From an uncultured Rhodospirillales bacterium (lineage in GTDB: Bacteria > Pseudomonadota > Alphaproteobacteria > CACIAM-22H2): a DNA stretch of 44,288 nucleotides. Positions 1-9,497 of this stretch are shown piece after piece. Numbering within the stretch: position 1 is the stretch's first letter; each line of letters opens with the position of its first letter. The DNA lies in assembly GCA_903860935.1 (NCBI GenBank), contig CAIOSQ010000392.1, forward strand, positions 1 through 44,288, written 5' to 3'. Below the pieces are notes generated by a model. The model was not told the DNA's origin. It saw nothing but the letters and a program-made list of their open reading frames with translations, and searched no databases. The translations under genes were made by a program, and so were the position numbers.

Positions 1-561
1 GCGACCGTCTCGGATATCGAACCCCGTGACCTGCACGCCCTCGATCAGGCGGGCGCCGCGCTGCCGCGCGCCCTTGGCGAGCGCCATGGTGACATCCGCC
101 GGATTGGCTTTCCCATCATGCGGCACCCAGATCGCGCCCTGCAGGTCGTCGGTGCGCAGCAGCGGCCAGCGCTCGCCCGCCTCCTGCGGCGAGATCAGAT
201 GCATCTCGACGCCAAACCCCCGCGCGAGCGCGACCTGGCGACGATAGGCGATCATCCGCTCCGGCGTGCGGGCGACGTTCACCGAGCCGCATTGTTTCCA
301 ACCCGTCGCGAGGCCGGTCTCCGCCTCGAGCGAGGCGTAGAGTTCGATCCCGTAACGGCTCATCCGCGTCATGTTGCGGTTCGGCCGCATCTGGCCGATC
401 AGCCCCGCTGAGTGCCATGTCGTTCCGCTCGTCAATGTCGCCTGCTCGAGCAGAACCACGTCGCTCCACCCGAGTTTCGCCAGATGGTACGCGAGGCTGC
501 AACCGGCGATGCCGCCACCGATGATGACGACCCGGGCCTGGGTCGGCAGTTGCACGCTCAT
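1..561 (-). CDS. FAD-dependent oxidoreductase, DadA/dimethylglycine-sarcosine dehydrogenase-like, C-terminus truncated by window start
   Basis: Manual minus-strand translation from ATG at 561: MSVQLPTQARVVIIGGGIAGCSLAYHLAKLGWSDVVLLEQATLTSGTTWHSAGLIGQMRPNRNMTRMSRYG..., with a GxGxxG FAD motif and the SGTTWHSAGL signature. No stop before position 1, so it is absent from the ORF track. Confidence 0.85.
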   Translation of the reverse strand, partial: MSVQLPTQARVVIIGGGIAGCSLAYHLAKLGWSDVVLLEQATLTSGTTWHSAGLIGQMRPNRNMTRMSRYGIELYASLEAETGLATGWKQCGSVNVARTPERMIAYRRQVALARGFGVEMHLISPQEAGERWPLLRTDDLQGAIWVPHDGKANPADVTMALAKGARQRGARLIEGVQVTGFDIRDGR

Positions 562-574
562 CGTCCCGTTCCTT

Positions 575-2281
575 TCACCGCGTGCGGCGCCGCCACGCGT
601 GCGTGGTCCGGGCCAGCAGCGTGTTGAGCGCGAGATGGACCAGCTTCACCACGGCGGACGTCGCCACGATCGTCATCGCCATCGCCGCGGCCGCGGCCGT
701 GAACCCCGCCTCGTCCATGTTCACGACCGTGATCGAGGCCAGCTTGCTGTTGGTCGAGTAGAGGAAGATCACCGCGGACACGGTCGTCATCGCGTTGACG
801 AAGAGGTAGACGAAGATGTCGAGGATGGCCGGCGAGCAGACGGGGATGGTGACCCGCCAGAGCGTCGTCCAGAACGGCACCTTGAGCGAGGCACCGACGG
901 ACTCGAACTCGGCATCCAGTTGTTTCAGCGCCGTCACCGCCGTCAGGTGGCTCACCGTGTAGAAATGCGCGACCGTGTTGATCACGAGGATCGCCATCGT
1001 CGCGTAGACGAAGCCGAGCGGGTTCCAGCGCGCATTGAAGAAGAAGATGTAGGCGAGCCCGAGCACCAGCCCCGGGACCGCGAGCGGAAGCATCGCCAGC
1101 AACTGGACGATCGCCCGCCCGGCGCCGAAGCCGCGGCTCTTCTCGATCAGATAGGCGCCGAGGAACACGACCGCCGTTCCGCATATCGCGGTCCAGGCAG
1201 CCAGTTCGAGCGAGTTGAAATAGGCGCTCCAGCCGGACGCGTCGAACTTGTCGAACTCGTAGTTGGCAAGGGTGAGCGTCAGGTTGTACGGCCAGAACTT
1301 GATCAGCGAGCCCCAGGCCGCGACGCCGAGAATGGTCAGCAGCAACGCCGCGATCGTCGTGCAGTAGACCAGGAGGATCCAGTCGCGCAGCGGGCTCGGA
1401 CGAGGTTCCAGGGGCACCGCGCGCGCCGACAGAACCGCGACCTGACGGCGCTGCACGATCCGGTCGGCGACGAACGCGAGCACCGCGGGCAGGAGCAGCA
1501 TCATGCCGACGACCGCGCCCATCTCGAAATTCTGCTGACCGACGACCTGCTTGTAGACGTCCGTGGCGAGGACGTTGAAGCGCCCGCCGATCACCTTGGC
1601 GATGCCGAAATCGGTGACCACCAGCGTGAAGACCACGAAGCTCGCGCTGATCACCCCGTATTTTGCGCCCGGCAGGGTCACCGTCAGGAACGTCCGCGTC
1701 CGCGACGCTCCCAGGGCCGATGCGGCCTCGTAGAGCCGCGCATCGGCCATCGCGAGCGCCGTCACCAGGATCATGAGCGCGTGCGGAAAGCAGTAGAAGA
1801 CCTGCGCGATCACGATGCCGAGCGGCCCGTAGATCGAATTGCCGAACAGCAGGGATTTCAGGAAGCCCTGGTTGCCGAACAGATAGATGAGCGCGATCGC
1901 GGCCAGCAGCGACGGCGCCAGGATCGGGATCAGGGCAAGCGCCTGGAACAGGCCCTTCCAGCGCATGCACGAGCGTGTCAGGGCATAGGCGTAGACAAAG
2001 GCGAGCGGGATGACGATCGCCGTCGTGACCAGCGCGATGGAGAGCGAATTCCAGAACGAGGCCAGAAGCGAGGGCGTCGAGACATAGCGCGCGTAGTTCG
2101 CGAGCCCGACGAAATTGCCGTTGAAGTCCTGGAAGCTTTTCGACAGCAGCGACCAGAGCGGCAGCGCGACCGTCGCCACGAGCCAAAGCCCGAGCACGAC
2201 GAGCAGCACGCGCATCGCGATCTCGTCGCGCGCCGGCCGCAGCCGCGCGCTGCCCGGACCCGGGACGGCCGCGCGCGCCAT
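575..2281 (-). CDS. phnU: Putative 2-aminoethylphosphonate ABC transporter permease, fused two-domain FbpB/PhnU type
   Basis: 568-aa hydrophobic protein with two permease halves; TGATG overlap with upstream ATPase stop; lies in an AEP catabolic operon. Confidence 0.85.
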   Translation of the reverse strand: MARAAVPGPGSARLRPARDEIAMRVLLVVLGLWLVATVALPLWSLLSKSFQDFNGNFVGLANYARYVSTPSLLASFWNSLSIALVTTAIVIPLAFVYAYALTRSCMRWKGLFQALALIPILAPSLLAAIALIYLFGNQGFLKSLLFGNSIYGPLGIVIAQVFYCFPHALMILVTALAMADARLYEAASALGASRTRTFLTVTLPGAKYGVISASFVVFTLVVTDFGIAKVIGGRFNVLATDVYKQVVGQQNFEMGAVVGMMLLLPAVLAFVADRIVQRRQVAVLSARAVPLEPRPSPLRDWILLVYCTTIAALLLTILGVAAWGSLIKFWPYNLTLTLANYEFDKFDASGWSAYFNSLELAAWTAICGTAVVFLGAYLIEKSRGFGAGRAIVQLLAMLPLAVPGLVLGLAYIFFFNARWNPLGFVYATMAILVINTVAHFYTVSHLTAVTALKQLDAEFESVGASLKVPFWTTLWRVTIPVCSPAILDIFVYLFVNAMTTVSAVIFLYSTNSKLASITVVNMDEAGFTAAAAAMAMTIVATSAVVKLVHLALNTLLARTTHAWRRRTR

Positions 2282-3372
2282 CAGCCGCGCGTATAGACCA
2301 CGAGGCGATCGGCGGGCAGCGCGACGCTCAGGCGCTGGCCCGGCGCGAGGCCGAGATCGTGGATCAGGTTGGAGGAGAAATCGCCCGAGAGGCGTTGCCC
2401 GCCGCCTGGCGCGACGGCCAACCCGGCACGGCAGAAGGCGCCGAGAAACTCCATGTCGGTGATCTCGACCTCGAGCACGTTCGCGTCGCCGGGCACGACG
2501 CCACGTACCCGGACATCCTCGGGCCGCAGGCAGACCTGGACCTCGTGGCCCACGGCGATCGTCCCCGTGTCGCAGGCGATCGCACGCCCGTCGAGCATGA
2601 CACGCCCCGGTGCATCGACCTTGCCCGCAAGGAAATTCATGGTCCCGACGAAATCGGCGACGAAAGGCGTCGCGGGCCGCATATAGATGTCCCGCGGCGT
2701 GCCGACCTGCTCGATCGAGCCGTGGTTCATCACCACGATCCGGTCGGCCATGGTCAGGGCCTCTTCCTGGTCATGCGTGACCATGATCGTCGTGATGCCG
2801 AGGCGTCGCTGCAGCCCCTTCACCTCGTGGCGCAGCCGCGCCCTGACCCGGGCATCCAGCGCCGAAAGCGGTTCATCGAGCAGCAACAGGCCGGGAGAGG
2901 TCGCCAGCGCGCGAGCAAGCGCCACACGCTGCTGCTGACCGCCCGACAATTGGGATGGGTATTTGCGTCCGGAATCCGGAAGCCCGACGAGGTCGAGCAA
3001 TTCGGCGACGCGCGCGTCGATCGCCGCCCGCCCCTGGCCGCGGCTGCGCAAGCCGTAGCCGACATTGTCGCGGACCGTCAGATTGGGAAACAGGGCGTAG
3101 GACTGGAAGACGATCCCGAAATCGCGCTCCGCCGGCGGGAGGGACGAGATGTCTCGCCCGGCCTGCCAGATCCGTCCCTCGCTCTGCGCGTCGAGACCCG
3201 CGATCGCCCGCAGAAGCGTCGTCTTCCCGCAGCCGGACGGGCCAAGAAAGCACACGAATTCGCGGGGTCTGATCTCCAGGTCGACACGATCCAGCGCGGT
3301 GAAACTGCCAAATCGCTTCGTCAGCCCCTCGATCCGCAGGAAGGCGCTCGCGCCAGGGTCGGTCGATATCAT
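2281..3372 (-). CDS. phnT: Putative 2-aminoethylphosphonate ABC transporter ATP-binding protein
   Basis: Walker A (GPSGCGKTT), [15 protein letters not shown] signature, [12 protein letters not shown]; likely start [17 protein letters not shown] at 3372 rather than the longer ORF start. Confidence 0.87.
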   Translation of the reverse strand: MISTDPGASAFLRIEGLTKRFGSFTALDRVDLEIRPREFVCFLGPSGCGKTTLLRAIAGLDAQSEGRIWQAGRDISSLPPAERDFGIVFQSYALFPNLTVRDNVGYGLRSRGQGRAAIDARVAELLDLVGLPDSGRKYPSQLSGGQQQRVALARALATSPGLLLLDEPLSALDARVRARLRHEVKGLQRRLGITTIMVTHDQEEALTMADRIVVMNHGSIEQVGTPRDIYMRPATPFVADFVGTMNFLAGKVDAPGRVMLDGRAIACDTGTIAVGHEVQVCLRPEDVRVRGVVPGDANVLEVEITDMEFLGAFCRAGLAVAPGGGQRLSGDFSSNLIHDLGLAPGQRLSVALPADRLVVYTRG

Positions 3373-3421
3373 GGGGCAGAGGGCGTCATGTGGTTCCGAA
3401 ACCTCGGCGGATCGGCGGCGA

Positions 3422-3453
3422 GCCGCCCCGGAAGACGGATCTTCCGGGGCGGC
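3422..3453 (-). promoter_or_regulatory. Perfect 14-bp stem / 4-nt loop hairpin between SBP and ATPase genes
   Basis: gccgccccggaaga-cgga-tcttccggggcggc; arms are exact reverse complements; 14 nt downstream of the SBP stop, no T-tract. Confidence 0.85.
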
Positions 3454-3466
3454 CGCCTGTCGCTGA

Positions 3467-4492
3467 TCAGCGCGGTGCCGACTTGCCGTCGTAGCGCTTT
3501 GTCCACTCGGCGAGGATCCGGTCGCGGTTCTCCGACATCCATGCAAGATCGAGCGGCAGCATCGAGGGCTCGGCGTTGGCCGGATAGTTCGGCGGCGCGA
3601 CGTTGAGGCCCGGGGTCGCGACGATCGCGTAATACTTGCCGTAGAGCTCGTTGGCCTTGCGCGAGACAGCGAAATCCGCGACGCGCTGGGCTGCGGCGAG
3701 GTTCTTGGTGCCCTTGACGATCGCCGTCGCTTCCATGTCCCAGCCGGAGCCTTCCTTCGGGATCACGAGGTCGATCGGCGCGCCCTTGGTCTTCTCGCTG
3801 GCGCCACGCATGTCGAAGCCGATGCCGACCATGCGCTCCCCACGCGCCGCCTGGACGCAAGGGGCCGAGCCCGAATGCGTGTAGACGGCGACGTTGTCAT
3901 GGAGCTTGTCCATGAAGCTCCATGCGCCCTGCTCGCCCATCGCCTTGATCCATCCGGCGATCGCGAGGAAGCCCGTGCCCGACGACGACGGGTTCGGCAT
4001 CACGATCTGGCCCTTGAACTTCGGATCCGTCAGATCCATCCATGACGCCGGCATAGGCGCGGCCGCCTTCTTCTGCTCGACCGTGTTCACGCACACGACC
4101 GCAAGCCACGCATCCATGCCCGTCCAGGCCATCGGGTTGGCGCTCGAGCGGAAGGCCGGCTTGAGCTGGTCGGCGCCCTTGGGCGTATACGGATGGACGA
4201 GGCCAGCCTTGTCGAACGCGATGATGCTGGTCACCGCCAGACCCCAGACCACATCGGCGCGGGGATTGTCCTTCTCGGCGAGGAAGCGCGACGTGATCAC
4301 GCCCGTCGATTCGCGCACCCACTGGATATCGATATCGGGGTTCTCGCTCTCGAACGCCTGCTTGTACGGCTGCAACTGGTCGCTCTCGAGGGCGGTATAG
4401 ACCGTCACTCTCGTCTTCTGCTGCGCATCCGCCGCGCCCCATGCGAGCGTCATCGCCAACGCCGCGCCAGCCATCAGAAATCGCTTGAGCAT
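3467..4492 (-). CDS. phnS: Putative 2-aminoethylphosphonate ABC transporter substrate-binding protein
   Basis: Signal peptide [25 protein letters not shown]; iron(III)/AEP-type extracellular solute-binding protein; RBS-like aggagggg just upstream of 4492. Confidence 0.85.
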   Translation of the reverse strand: MLKRFLMAGAALAMTLAWGAADAQQKTRVTVYTALESDQLQPYKQAFESENPDIDIQWVRESTGVITSRFLAEKDNPRADVVWGLAVTSIIAFDKAGLVHPYTPKGADQLKPAFRSSANPMAWTGMDAWLAVVCVNTVEQKKAAAPMPASWMDLTDPKFKGQIVMPNPSSSGTGFLAIAGWIKAMGEQGAWSFMDKLHDNVAVYTHSGSAPCVQAARGERMVGIGFDMRGASEKTKGAPIDLVIPKEGSGWDMEATAIVKGTKNLAAAQRVADFAVSRKANELYGKYYAIVATPGLNVAPPNYPANAEPSMLPLDLAWMSENRDRILAEWTKRYDGKSAPR

Positions 4493-4576
4493 CGACCCCT
4501 CCTGTTCATCTGTGCCTCCCGCCTCCGTGAGCGGATCGTGGGAGTTCTGCACGATTTGTATGACAACAAGGTGACG

Positions 4577-4602
4577 GGCGGAAGCCCGCCGCGCCTTCCG
4601 CC
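4577..4602 (-). promoter_or_regulatory. 8-bp inverted repeat (GGCGGAAG-N10-CTTCCGCC) between phnY and the SBP gene
   Basis: Read directly from sequence; lies just 3' of the phnY stop at 4611. Confidence 0.5.
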
Positions 4603-4610
4603 TTCGTCCC

Positions 4611-6071
4611 TCACCCCGGCCAGGGCAGGGAGTAGGTCCGGACATTGGTGAAGCTCTTCATCGCCTCGACGACACCCTCCTTGTACCCGTTGCCCGAATC
4701 CTTGATGCCGCCGAACGGCGACATCTCGATGCGGTACCCGGGAACCTCCCAGATGTTCACCGTCCCGACATTCAACTCGTTGACGAAACGAGTGATGAGA
4801 TCGAGCCGATTCGTGCAGACCCCGGACGACAGACCGAACGCGGTCGAGTTGGACACCCGGATCGCATCGTCGACGTCCTTGACCCGGATGATCGGGATCG
4901 CCGGCCCGAACGTCTCCTCGCGCACCAGGTCGCAGTCGAAGGGCACCCGGTCGACCACCGTCGGCGGAAACACCGCGCCGCGACGGTCGTTGCCATGCAG
5001 CAGATGCGCGCCCTTGGAGACGGCATCCTCGACGCGACGCTGGAAAAGGATCGCGGATTTCTCGTTGATCACCGTCCCGACGTCGGTCGCCGGATCGCGC
5101 GGATCGCCCGCCTTAAGCTTGCGCGCCTTCTCGACCACCAGCGCGGCGAAGGCGTCGGCCACCGTCTCGACGACCAGGATCCGCTTCACGGCCGTGCAGC
5201 GCTGCCCGGAATTCTTGGTCGCTCCGGCGACCGCCAGTTCGGCGGCCTTGTCGAGGTCCGCATCGTCGAGCACGATCAGCGGATCGTTGCCGCCGAGTTC
5301 GAGCACCGTACGCTTGTAGCCCGCACGTTCTGCGATCAACTTGCCGACGGGTACGGAGCCGGTGAAGGTGACCAGGTCGATCATCGGATTGACGATCAGT
5401 TCATCGGTGAACGGCCCCGGCAGCCCGGTGACGACCGACAGCATCTCTGGCGGCAACCCCGCCTCGTAGAGGATATCGGCGAGCGCGAGCGCCGTCAGCG
5501 GCGTGAGCTCGGTCGGCTTGAGGACGACCCTGTTGTTCGTCGCGATGGCCGGCGCGATCTTGTGCGCCGGCATGTTCAGCGGGTGGTTGAAGGGCGTGAT
5601 CGCGCTGATGCAGCCAAGCAGCGGCGTACGCATGGTGTAGATACGACGCGCCTTGCCGTGGGGCGTGATATCGCAGCTGAAAATCTCGCCGTCGTCCTTG
5701 ATCGCCAATTGCCCGGCGAGGCTGAAGACGTCGTAGGCGCGTCCCACCTCGTAGAGCGAATCCTTCATGCACAGCCCGGCCTCGGCGGTGATCAGTTCCG
5801 CGATCTCCTGCCGCTTCGCGGACAGCTTCTCGGCCGCCGTCATCAAGATGCGCTGGCGTTCGTACCGCGTCAGCTTCGACCGGTAGCCATGGCCGATCGC
5901 AAGCGCCTCGCGCACATGCTCGGGCCGGCCTGCCGGCACGGTCCCGACGAGCCGGCCGGTATATGGATCGCGGACCTCGATCGTCTCGTCGCAGGACACC
6001 TTGCGGCCGGCGATGCGCATCGCCTCGTGGCGAACGGGTGCGTCGGTCACGGCGGCGGTGGAACTGGTCAT
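4611..6071 (-). CDS. phnY: Phosphonoacetaldehyde dehydrogenase (aldehyde dehydrogenase superfamily)
   Basis: ALDH motifs ([36 protein letters not shown]); neighbours phnA and phnW; ATGA overlap with phnA stop. Confidence 0.88.
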   Translation of the reverse strand: MTSSTAAVTDAPVRHEAMRIAGRKVSCDETIEVRDPYTGRLVGTVPAGRPEHVREALAIGHGYRSKLTRYERQRILMTAAEKLSAKRQEIAELITAEAGLCMKDSLYEVGRAYDVFSLAGQLAIKDDGEIFSCDITPHGKARRIYTMRTPLLGCISAITPFNHPLNMPAHKIAPAIATNNRVVLKPTELTPLTALALADILYEAGLPPEMLSVVTGLPGPFTDELIVNPMIDLVTFTGSVPVGKLIAERAGYKRTVLELGGNDPLIVLDDADLDKAAELAVAGATKNSGQRCTAVKRILVVETVADAFAALVVEKARKLKAGDPRDPATDVGTVINEKSAILFQRRVEDAVSKGAHLLHGNDRRGAVFPPTVVDRVPFDCDLVREETFGPAIPIIRVKDVDDAIRVSNSTAFGLSSGVCTNRLDLITRFVNELNVGTVNIWEVPGYRIEMSPFGGIKDSGNGYKEGVVEAMKSFTNVRTYSLPWPG

Positions 6072-7315
6072 GCGGCGATCCTTTCCGCGATGCGGTTCAT
6101 GACGAGGTCGAAGACGTCGAAATTGCGGTAGCGGCGCCCGGGTTCGAGGGCGATGCGGCGATTGAAGACCAGCGGCACGCCCTGTTCCGAGATGCCCCCA
6201 TGCGAGCGCAGAGGCTCCTTGAGCCCGGAGAGGTCATGCCGCGACAGGCTGGTGCCGATCACCTTGTGCCGGCTCGAGACGACGACGATATCGCCCATGC
6301 GATCCTCGGGCAGTTCGAAACGCCGGCACGCGGCGGCGCGATCGAGCGCCACCTCGATGCCGGGCAGCGCGGCGAGCCGCGCCAGGACGGCCGCGATGTC
6401 CACACCCTCCGGGAGATACGCCGTCGCGAAGGATCCGAGCGCGCCGTGATGGACGACATAGGGATCGGTGATCGGCAGGATCACGCGCGCGGCGCCTGCG
6501 CCAAGCCAGCCATCGAGCACGTCCTGCAGGAAGACGATGTCCGGCCGCGCCGCCGTGTCGTGCTTCGCGTTCATGCCGTGATCCGCCGTCAGCCCGATGA
6601 CGCATCCCAGCGCGTCGAGCCTCGCGAGATAGGAATCCATCATCGCGTAGAAGCTGTTGGCGACCGGCGTCCCTGGCGCATGCTTGTGCTGTATGTAATC
6701 GGTGGTCGACAGGTACAGGATGTCCGGGCGCCAGGATTCCATCAGGCGGACACCGGCGGCGAAGACGAATTCGCTCAACCCGGCCGAATAGACGTCCGGA
6801 ACCGGCAGACCGACGAGGCGGAGAACGTCGTCGATCCCGTTGCGCTCCACGGTCGCCTGATCGGCCTTCTCGGAGGAGAAGCTGCACGCACGCCCGGGCC
6901 CGAGATCGAGCCCCTTGCCCAGCAGCCCGCGCAGCTTGTCCTTCGCGGTGACGACGGCGATACGCGATCCCGCGGACTGGGCCGCGCGGAAGATCGTGTC
7001 GACCCGCAAGAAACGCGGATCGTTCATCATCACCTCGGTTCCGCTCTCGCGGTCGAAGAAGTAGTTGCCGCAGATGCCGTGCACGGCGGGCGAAACGCCG
7101 GTGACGATCGACAGGTTGTTGGGATTGGTGAAGGTCGGCACCACGCAGTCGCCCACGATCGCCGTGCCCTCGCGCAGCACGCGCGCGAAGAACGGCGCCA
7201 TGCCGGCCTCGACCGCCGCCTCGATGTAGCCGGGCTCTGAGCCATCGACGCAGACGACGACGACCGGCGCCGACGGAGCCGCATAGGCGCGGCCATTGAC
7301 GGAGAAACTCGCCAT
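6068..7315 (-). CDS. phnA: Phosphonoacetate hydrolase (alkaline phosphatase/nucleotide pyrophosphatase fold)
   Basis: [39 protein letters not shown]...[13 protein letters not shown]...[11 protein letters not shown]; start at 7315 preceded by gggaggt. Confidence 0.9.
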   Translation of the reverse strand: MASFSVNGRAYAAPSAPVVVVCVDGSEPGYIEAAVEAGMAPFFARVLREGTAIVGDCVVPTFTNPNNLSIVTGVSPAVHGICGNYFFDRESGTEVMMNDPRFLRVDTIFRAAQSAGSRIAVVTAKDKLRGLLGKGLDLGPGRACSFSSEKADQATVERNGIDDVLRLVGLPVPDVYSAGLSEFVFAAGVRLMESWRPDILYLSTTDYIQHKHAPGTPVANSFYAMMDSYLARLDALGCVIGLTADHGMNAKHDTAARPDIVFLQDVLDGWLGAGAARVILPITDPYVVHHGALGSFATAYLPEGVDIAAVLARLAALPGIEVALDRAAACRRFELPEDRMGDIVVVSSRHKVIGTSLSRHDLSGLKEPLRSHGGISEQGVPLVFNRRIALEPGRRYRNFDVFDLVMNRIAERIAA

Positions 7316-7331
7316 CGATACCTCCCGGCGC

Positions 7332-8471
7332 TCAGGCTGCGGCCGGCGCGCCGTCGGCGACACCGAGTTCCGTCAGCATCTCGCGGATCGCGCCGAGCGC
7401 GCCGCGCATGTGGCTTGCGTCGAGCCGTCCGATGCAACCGATGCGGAAGGACTCGGCAACCGTCAGTTTGCCGGGATAGATCACGTAGCCGCGATCCTTG
7501 AGCCCGTCGTAGAAGCGCTGGAAGTCGAAGCGCGGATCGGCGGGCATGCGGAACGTCACGATGATCGGCGCCTGGAGAGCGTCGGGCAGCAAGGTACGGA
7601 AGCCCATGCCCCGCATGCCCTCGATCAGGACACGGCAATTCTCCGCGTAACGGGCGTGACGCCCTTCCCGAGCGCCCGCCGCCTCGTATTCATGGATCGC
7701 CTGGTGCAGCGCAACGATCACCTGGATCGGCGGCGTGAAGCGCCACTGCCCCGTCTTCTCCATGACCTGCCACTGGTCGAGCAGATCGAGGACGAGCGTC
7801 GTCGCGTTGCCCTTCGTGCGCAGCAGCGCATCCTTTCGGCAGACCACGAACCCCATGCCCGGAACGCCCTCGAGGCATTTGTTGGAAGACGCCGCGAGCG
7901 CGTCATACTGGACCTCACGCGCATCGATCGGCAGAGCGCCGAAGGCGCTCATCGAGTCGACAAGCAGGCGGCGGCCGGACGCGGCGACGATGCGCGCGAT
8001 CTCGGCGATCGGGTTCGCAATACCGCTCGTCGTCTCGCAATGCACGGCGAAGACATGCGTGATCCCCGCATCCGCGGCCAACGCCGCACCCAGCACCGCA
8101 AGATCGGGTGGCGTGTCCTCGGCCGTCTCGAGCACGCGGACGGCGCGCCCGGCGATCTCGCAGATCTTCTGGGCGCGCTTGCCATAGGCGCCGTTGACGA
8201 GCAGCAGAACCTTGCCGTCACGAGGCACGAAACTGGTCAGCATCGCCTCGACGGCAAAGGTCCCGCTGCCCTGCATCCCGACGGTCGCATGCGTGCCCGT
8301 GCCACCCGCGATCTCCGTAATCTTGTCGAGCACCTCGCGATTGAACCGCACGAAGGTGGCGTCGCGCGACCCCCAGTCATGGACCATGGCCCGCTTGACG
8401 CTCGCCGACGTCGTCAGCGGGCCTGGCGTGAGCAGGAAGGGATCTCCGGTCTCGGAATGCGCTTTCGTCAT
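7332..8471 (-). CDS. phnW: 2-aminoethylphosphonate--pyruvate transaminase
   Basis: MTKAHSETGDPFLLTPGPLTTSASVKRAMVHDWGSRD..., class V aminotransferase with SSNKCLEGVPGMGFV PLP-lysine motif; the 1327-aa ORF is an artificial upstream extension. Confidence 0.92.
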   Translation of the reverse strand: MTKAHSETGDPFLLTPGPLTTSASVKRAMVHDWGSRDATFVRFNREVLDKITEIAGGTGTHATVGMQGSGTFAVEAMLTSFVPRDGKVLLLVNGAYGKRAQKICEIAGRAVRVLETAEDTPPDLAVLGAALAADAGITHVFAVHCETTSGIANPIAEIARIVAASGRRLLVDSMSAFGALPIDAREVQYDALAASSNKCLEGVPGMGFVVCRKDALLRTKGNATTLVLDLLDQWQVMEKTGQWRFTPPIQVIVALHQAIHEYEAAGAREGRHARYAENCRVLIEGMRGMGFRTLLPDALQAPIIVTFRMPADPRFDFQRFYDGLKDRGYVIYPGKLTVAESFRIGCIGRLDASHMRGALGAIREMLTELGVADGAPAAA

Positions 8472-8515
8472 CGGGTTCTCCTGAATCCGCCTGATCTTGA
8501 CCCTGTCGCGCCCCC

Positions 8516-8557
8516 TGCTCCAATACATAATTCGGATGCGATCCATAGACTGGAGCA
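8516..8557. promoter_or_regulatory. Candidate LysR operator in the divergent phnW/lysR promoter: TGCTCCA-N28-TGGAGCA
   Basis: Perfect 7-bp inverted repeat in the 93-bp region between the divergent starts at 8471 and 8565. Confidence 0.45.
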
Positions 8558-8564
8558 ATGCCAG

Positions 8565-9446
8565 ATGAACGCCGTCCAACTGCGCGCCTTCCATCTCGTC
8601 GCCCGCGAGCGAGGCTTCACCCGGGCCGCCGCCGCCGCGATGATCAGTCAGCCCACGCTGTCCAGCCATGTCGCGGCGCTGGAGCGCAGCTATGCCGTGC
8701 GGCTCGTCGAACGGCGCGCGCGTGGCATCGTGCTGACCCCGCTGGGGCGCGACCTGTTCGATGTCACGACGCGGCTGTTCGAGACCGAGGACGAGGCGCG
8801 GGCGCTGCTGAGCGGCACCAAGGCGCTGCGGCGCGGTCATCTGAGGGTCGCCGCCGACAACGCCTATCACGCGGTGCCGATCCTCGCCGAGTTGCGTCGT
8901 GACCATCCCGGGCTGACCTTTCGACTGTCGATCGGCAATTCCGCCGACGTCCTCCAGCAGGTCCTGGCGGGCGATGCCGACGTCGCGGTGACCGCCAAGA
9001 TCGGTTCCGACCCGCGCATCCACGCGGTTGAAATGAAGCGCGACCGCCTGATCCTCTTCGGGCCGCGCGGCAACCGTCTCGCCGCGCGCGGCCGCGTGCG
9101 GATCGCCGACCTCGCCGGACAACCCGTGGTCCTGCGCGAACCAGGCTCGTTCACCCGTGAGGTCTTCGAGGGGGCGATCGCCGCTGCGGGGATCCGGCTC
9201 GGCCCGGTGACCGAGGTGCAGACGCGCGAGGGCGTGCGCGAGACCGTCGCCGCCGGGTTCGGACTGGGCGCGGTGTTCGAGAGCGAGTTCCGCGCCGAGC
9301 GGCGTTTTCACGCATGCGCGATCGTCGATGCCGACCTCGCAGTGGGCGAGTATGCGGCGTGCCTCGCCGCACGGCGCGACACCGCGCTGGTCGCGGCCTT
9401 CATGGCGCGCGCGGCCTCGCTGAAATTGGATGTCATGAAACCGTAA
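8565..9446 (+). CDS. LysR-family transcriptional regulator
   Basis: MNAVQLRAFHLVARERGFTRAAAAAMISQPTLSSHVAALERSYAVRLVERR: canonical N-terminal wHTH; divergent from phnW. Confidence 0.92.
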   Translation: MNAVQLRAFHLVARERGFTRAAAAAMISQPTLSSHVAALERSYAVRLVERRARGIVLTPLGRDLFDVTTRLFETEDEARALLSGTKALRRGHLRVAADNAYHAVPILAELRRDHPGLTFRLSIGNSADVLQQVLAGDADVAVTAKIGSDPRIHAVEMKRDRLILFGPRGNRLAARGRVRIADLAGQPVVLREPGSFTREVFEGAIAAAGIRLGPVTEVQTREGVRETVAAGFGLGAVFESEFRAERRFHACAIVDADLAVGEYAACLAARRDTALVAAFMARAASLKLDVMKP

Positions 9447-9497
9447 TCTTTCTGGCGCGCCATCCAGCGCGCGCCGTATCATCGCGACCGGACAGCC

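Noticed and set aside
371-2296. 641-aa plus-strand ORF
   Set aside because: Antisense to the AEP permease; Arg/Asp/His-rich shadow translation typical of high-GC DNA, no recognisable domain.
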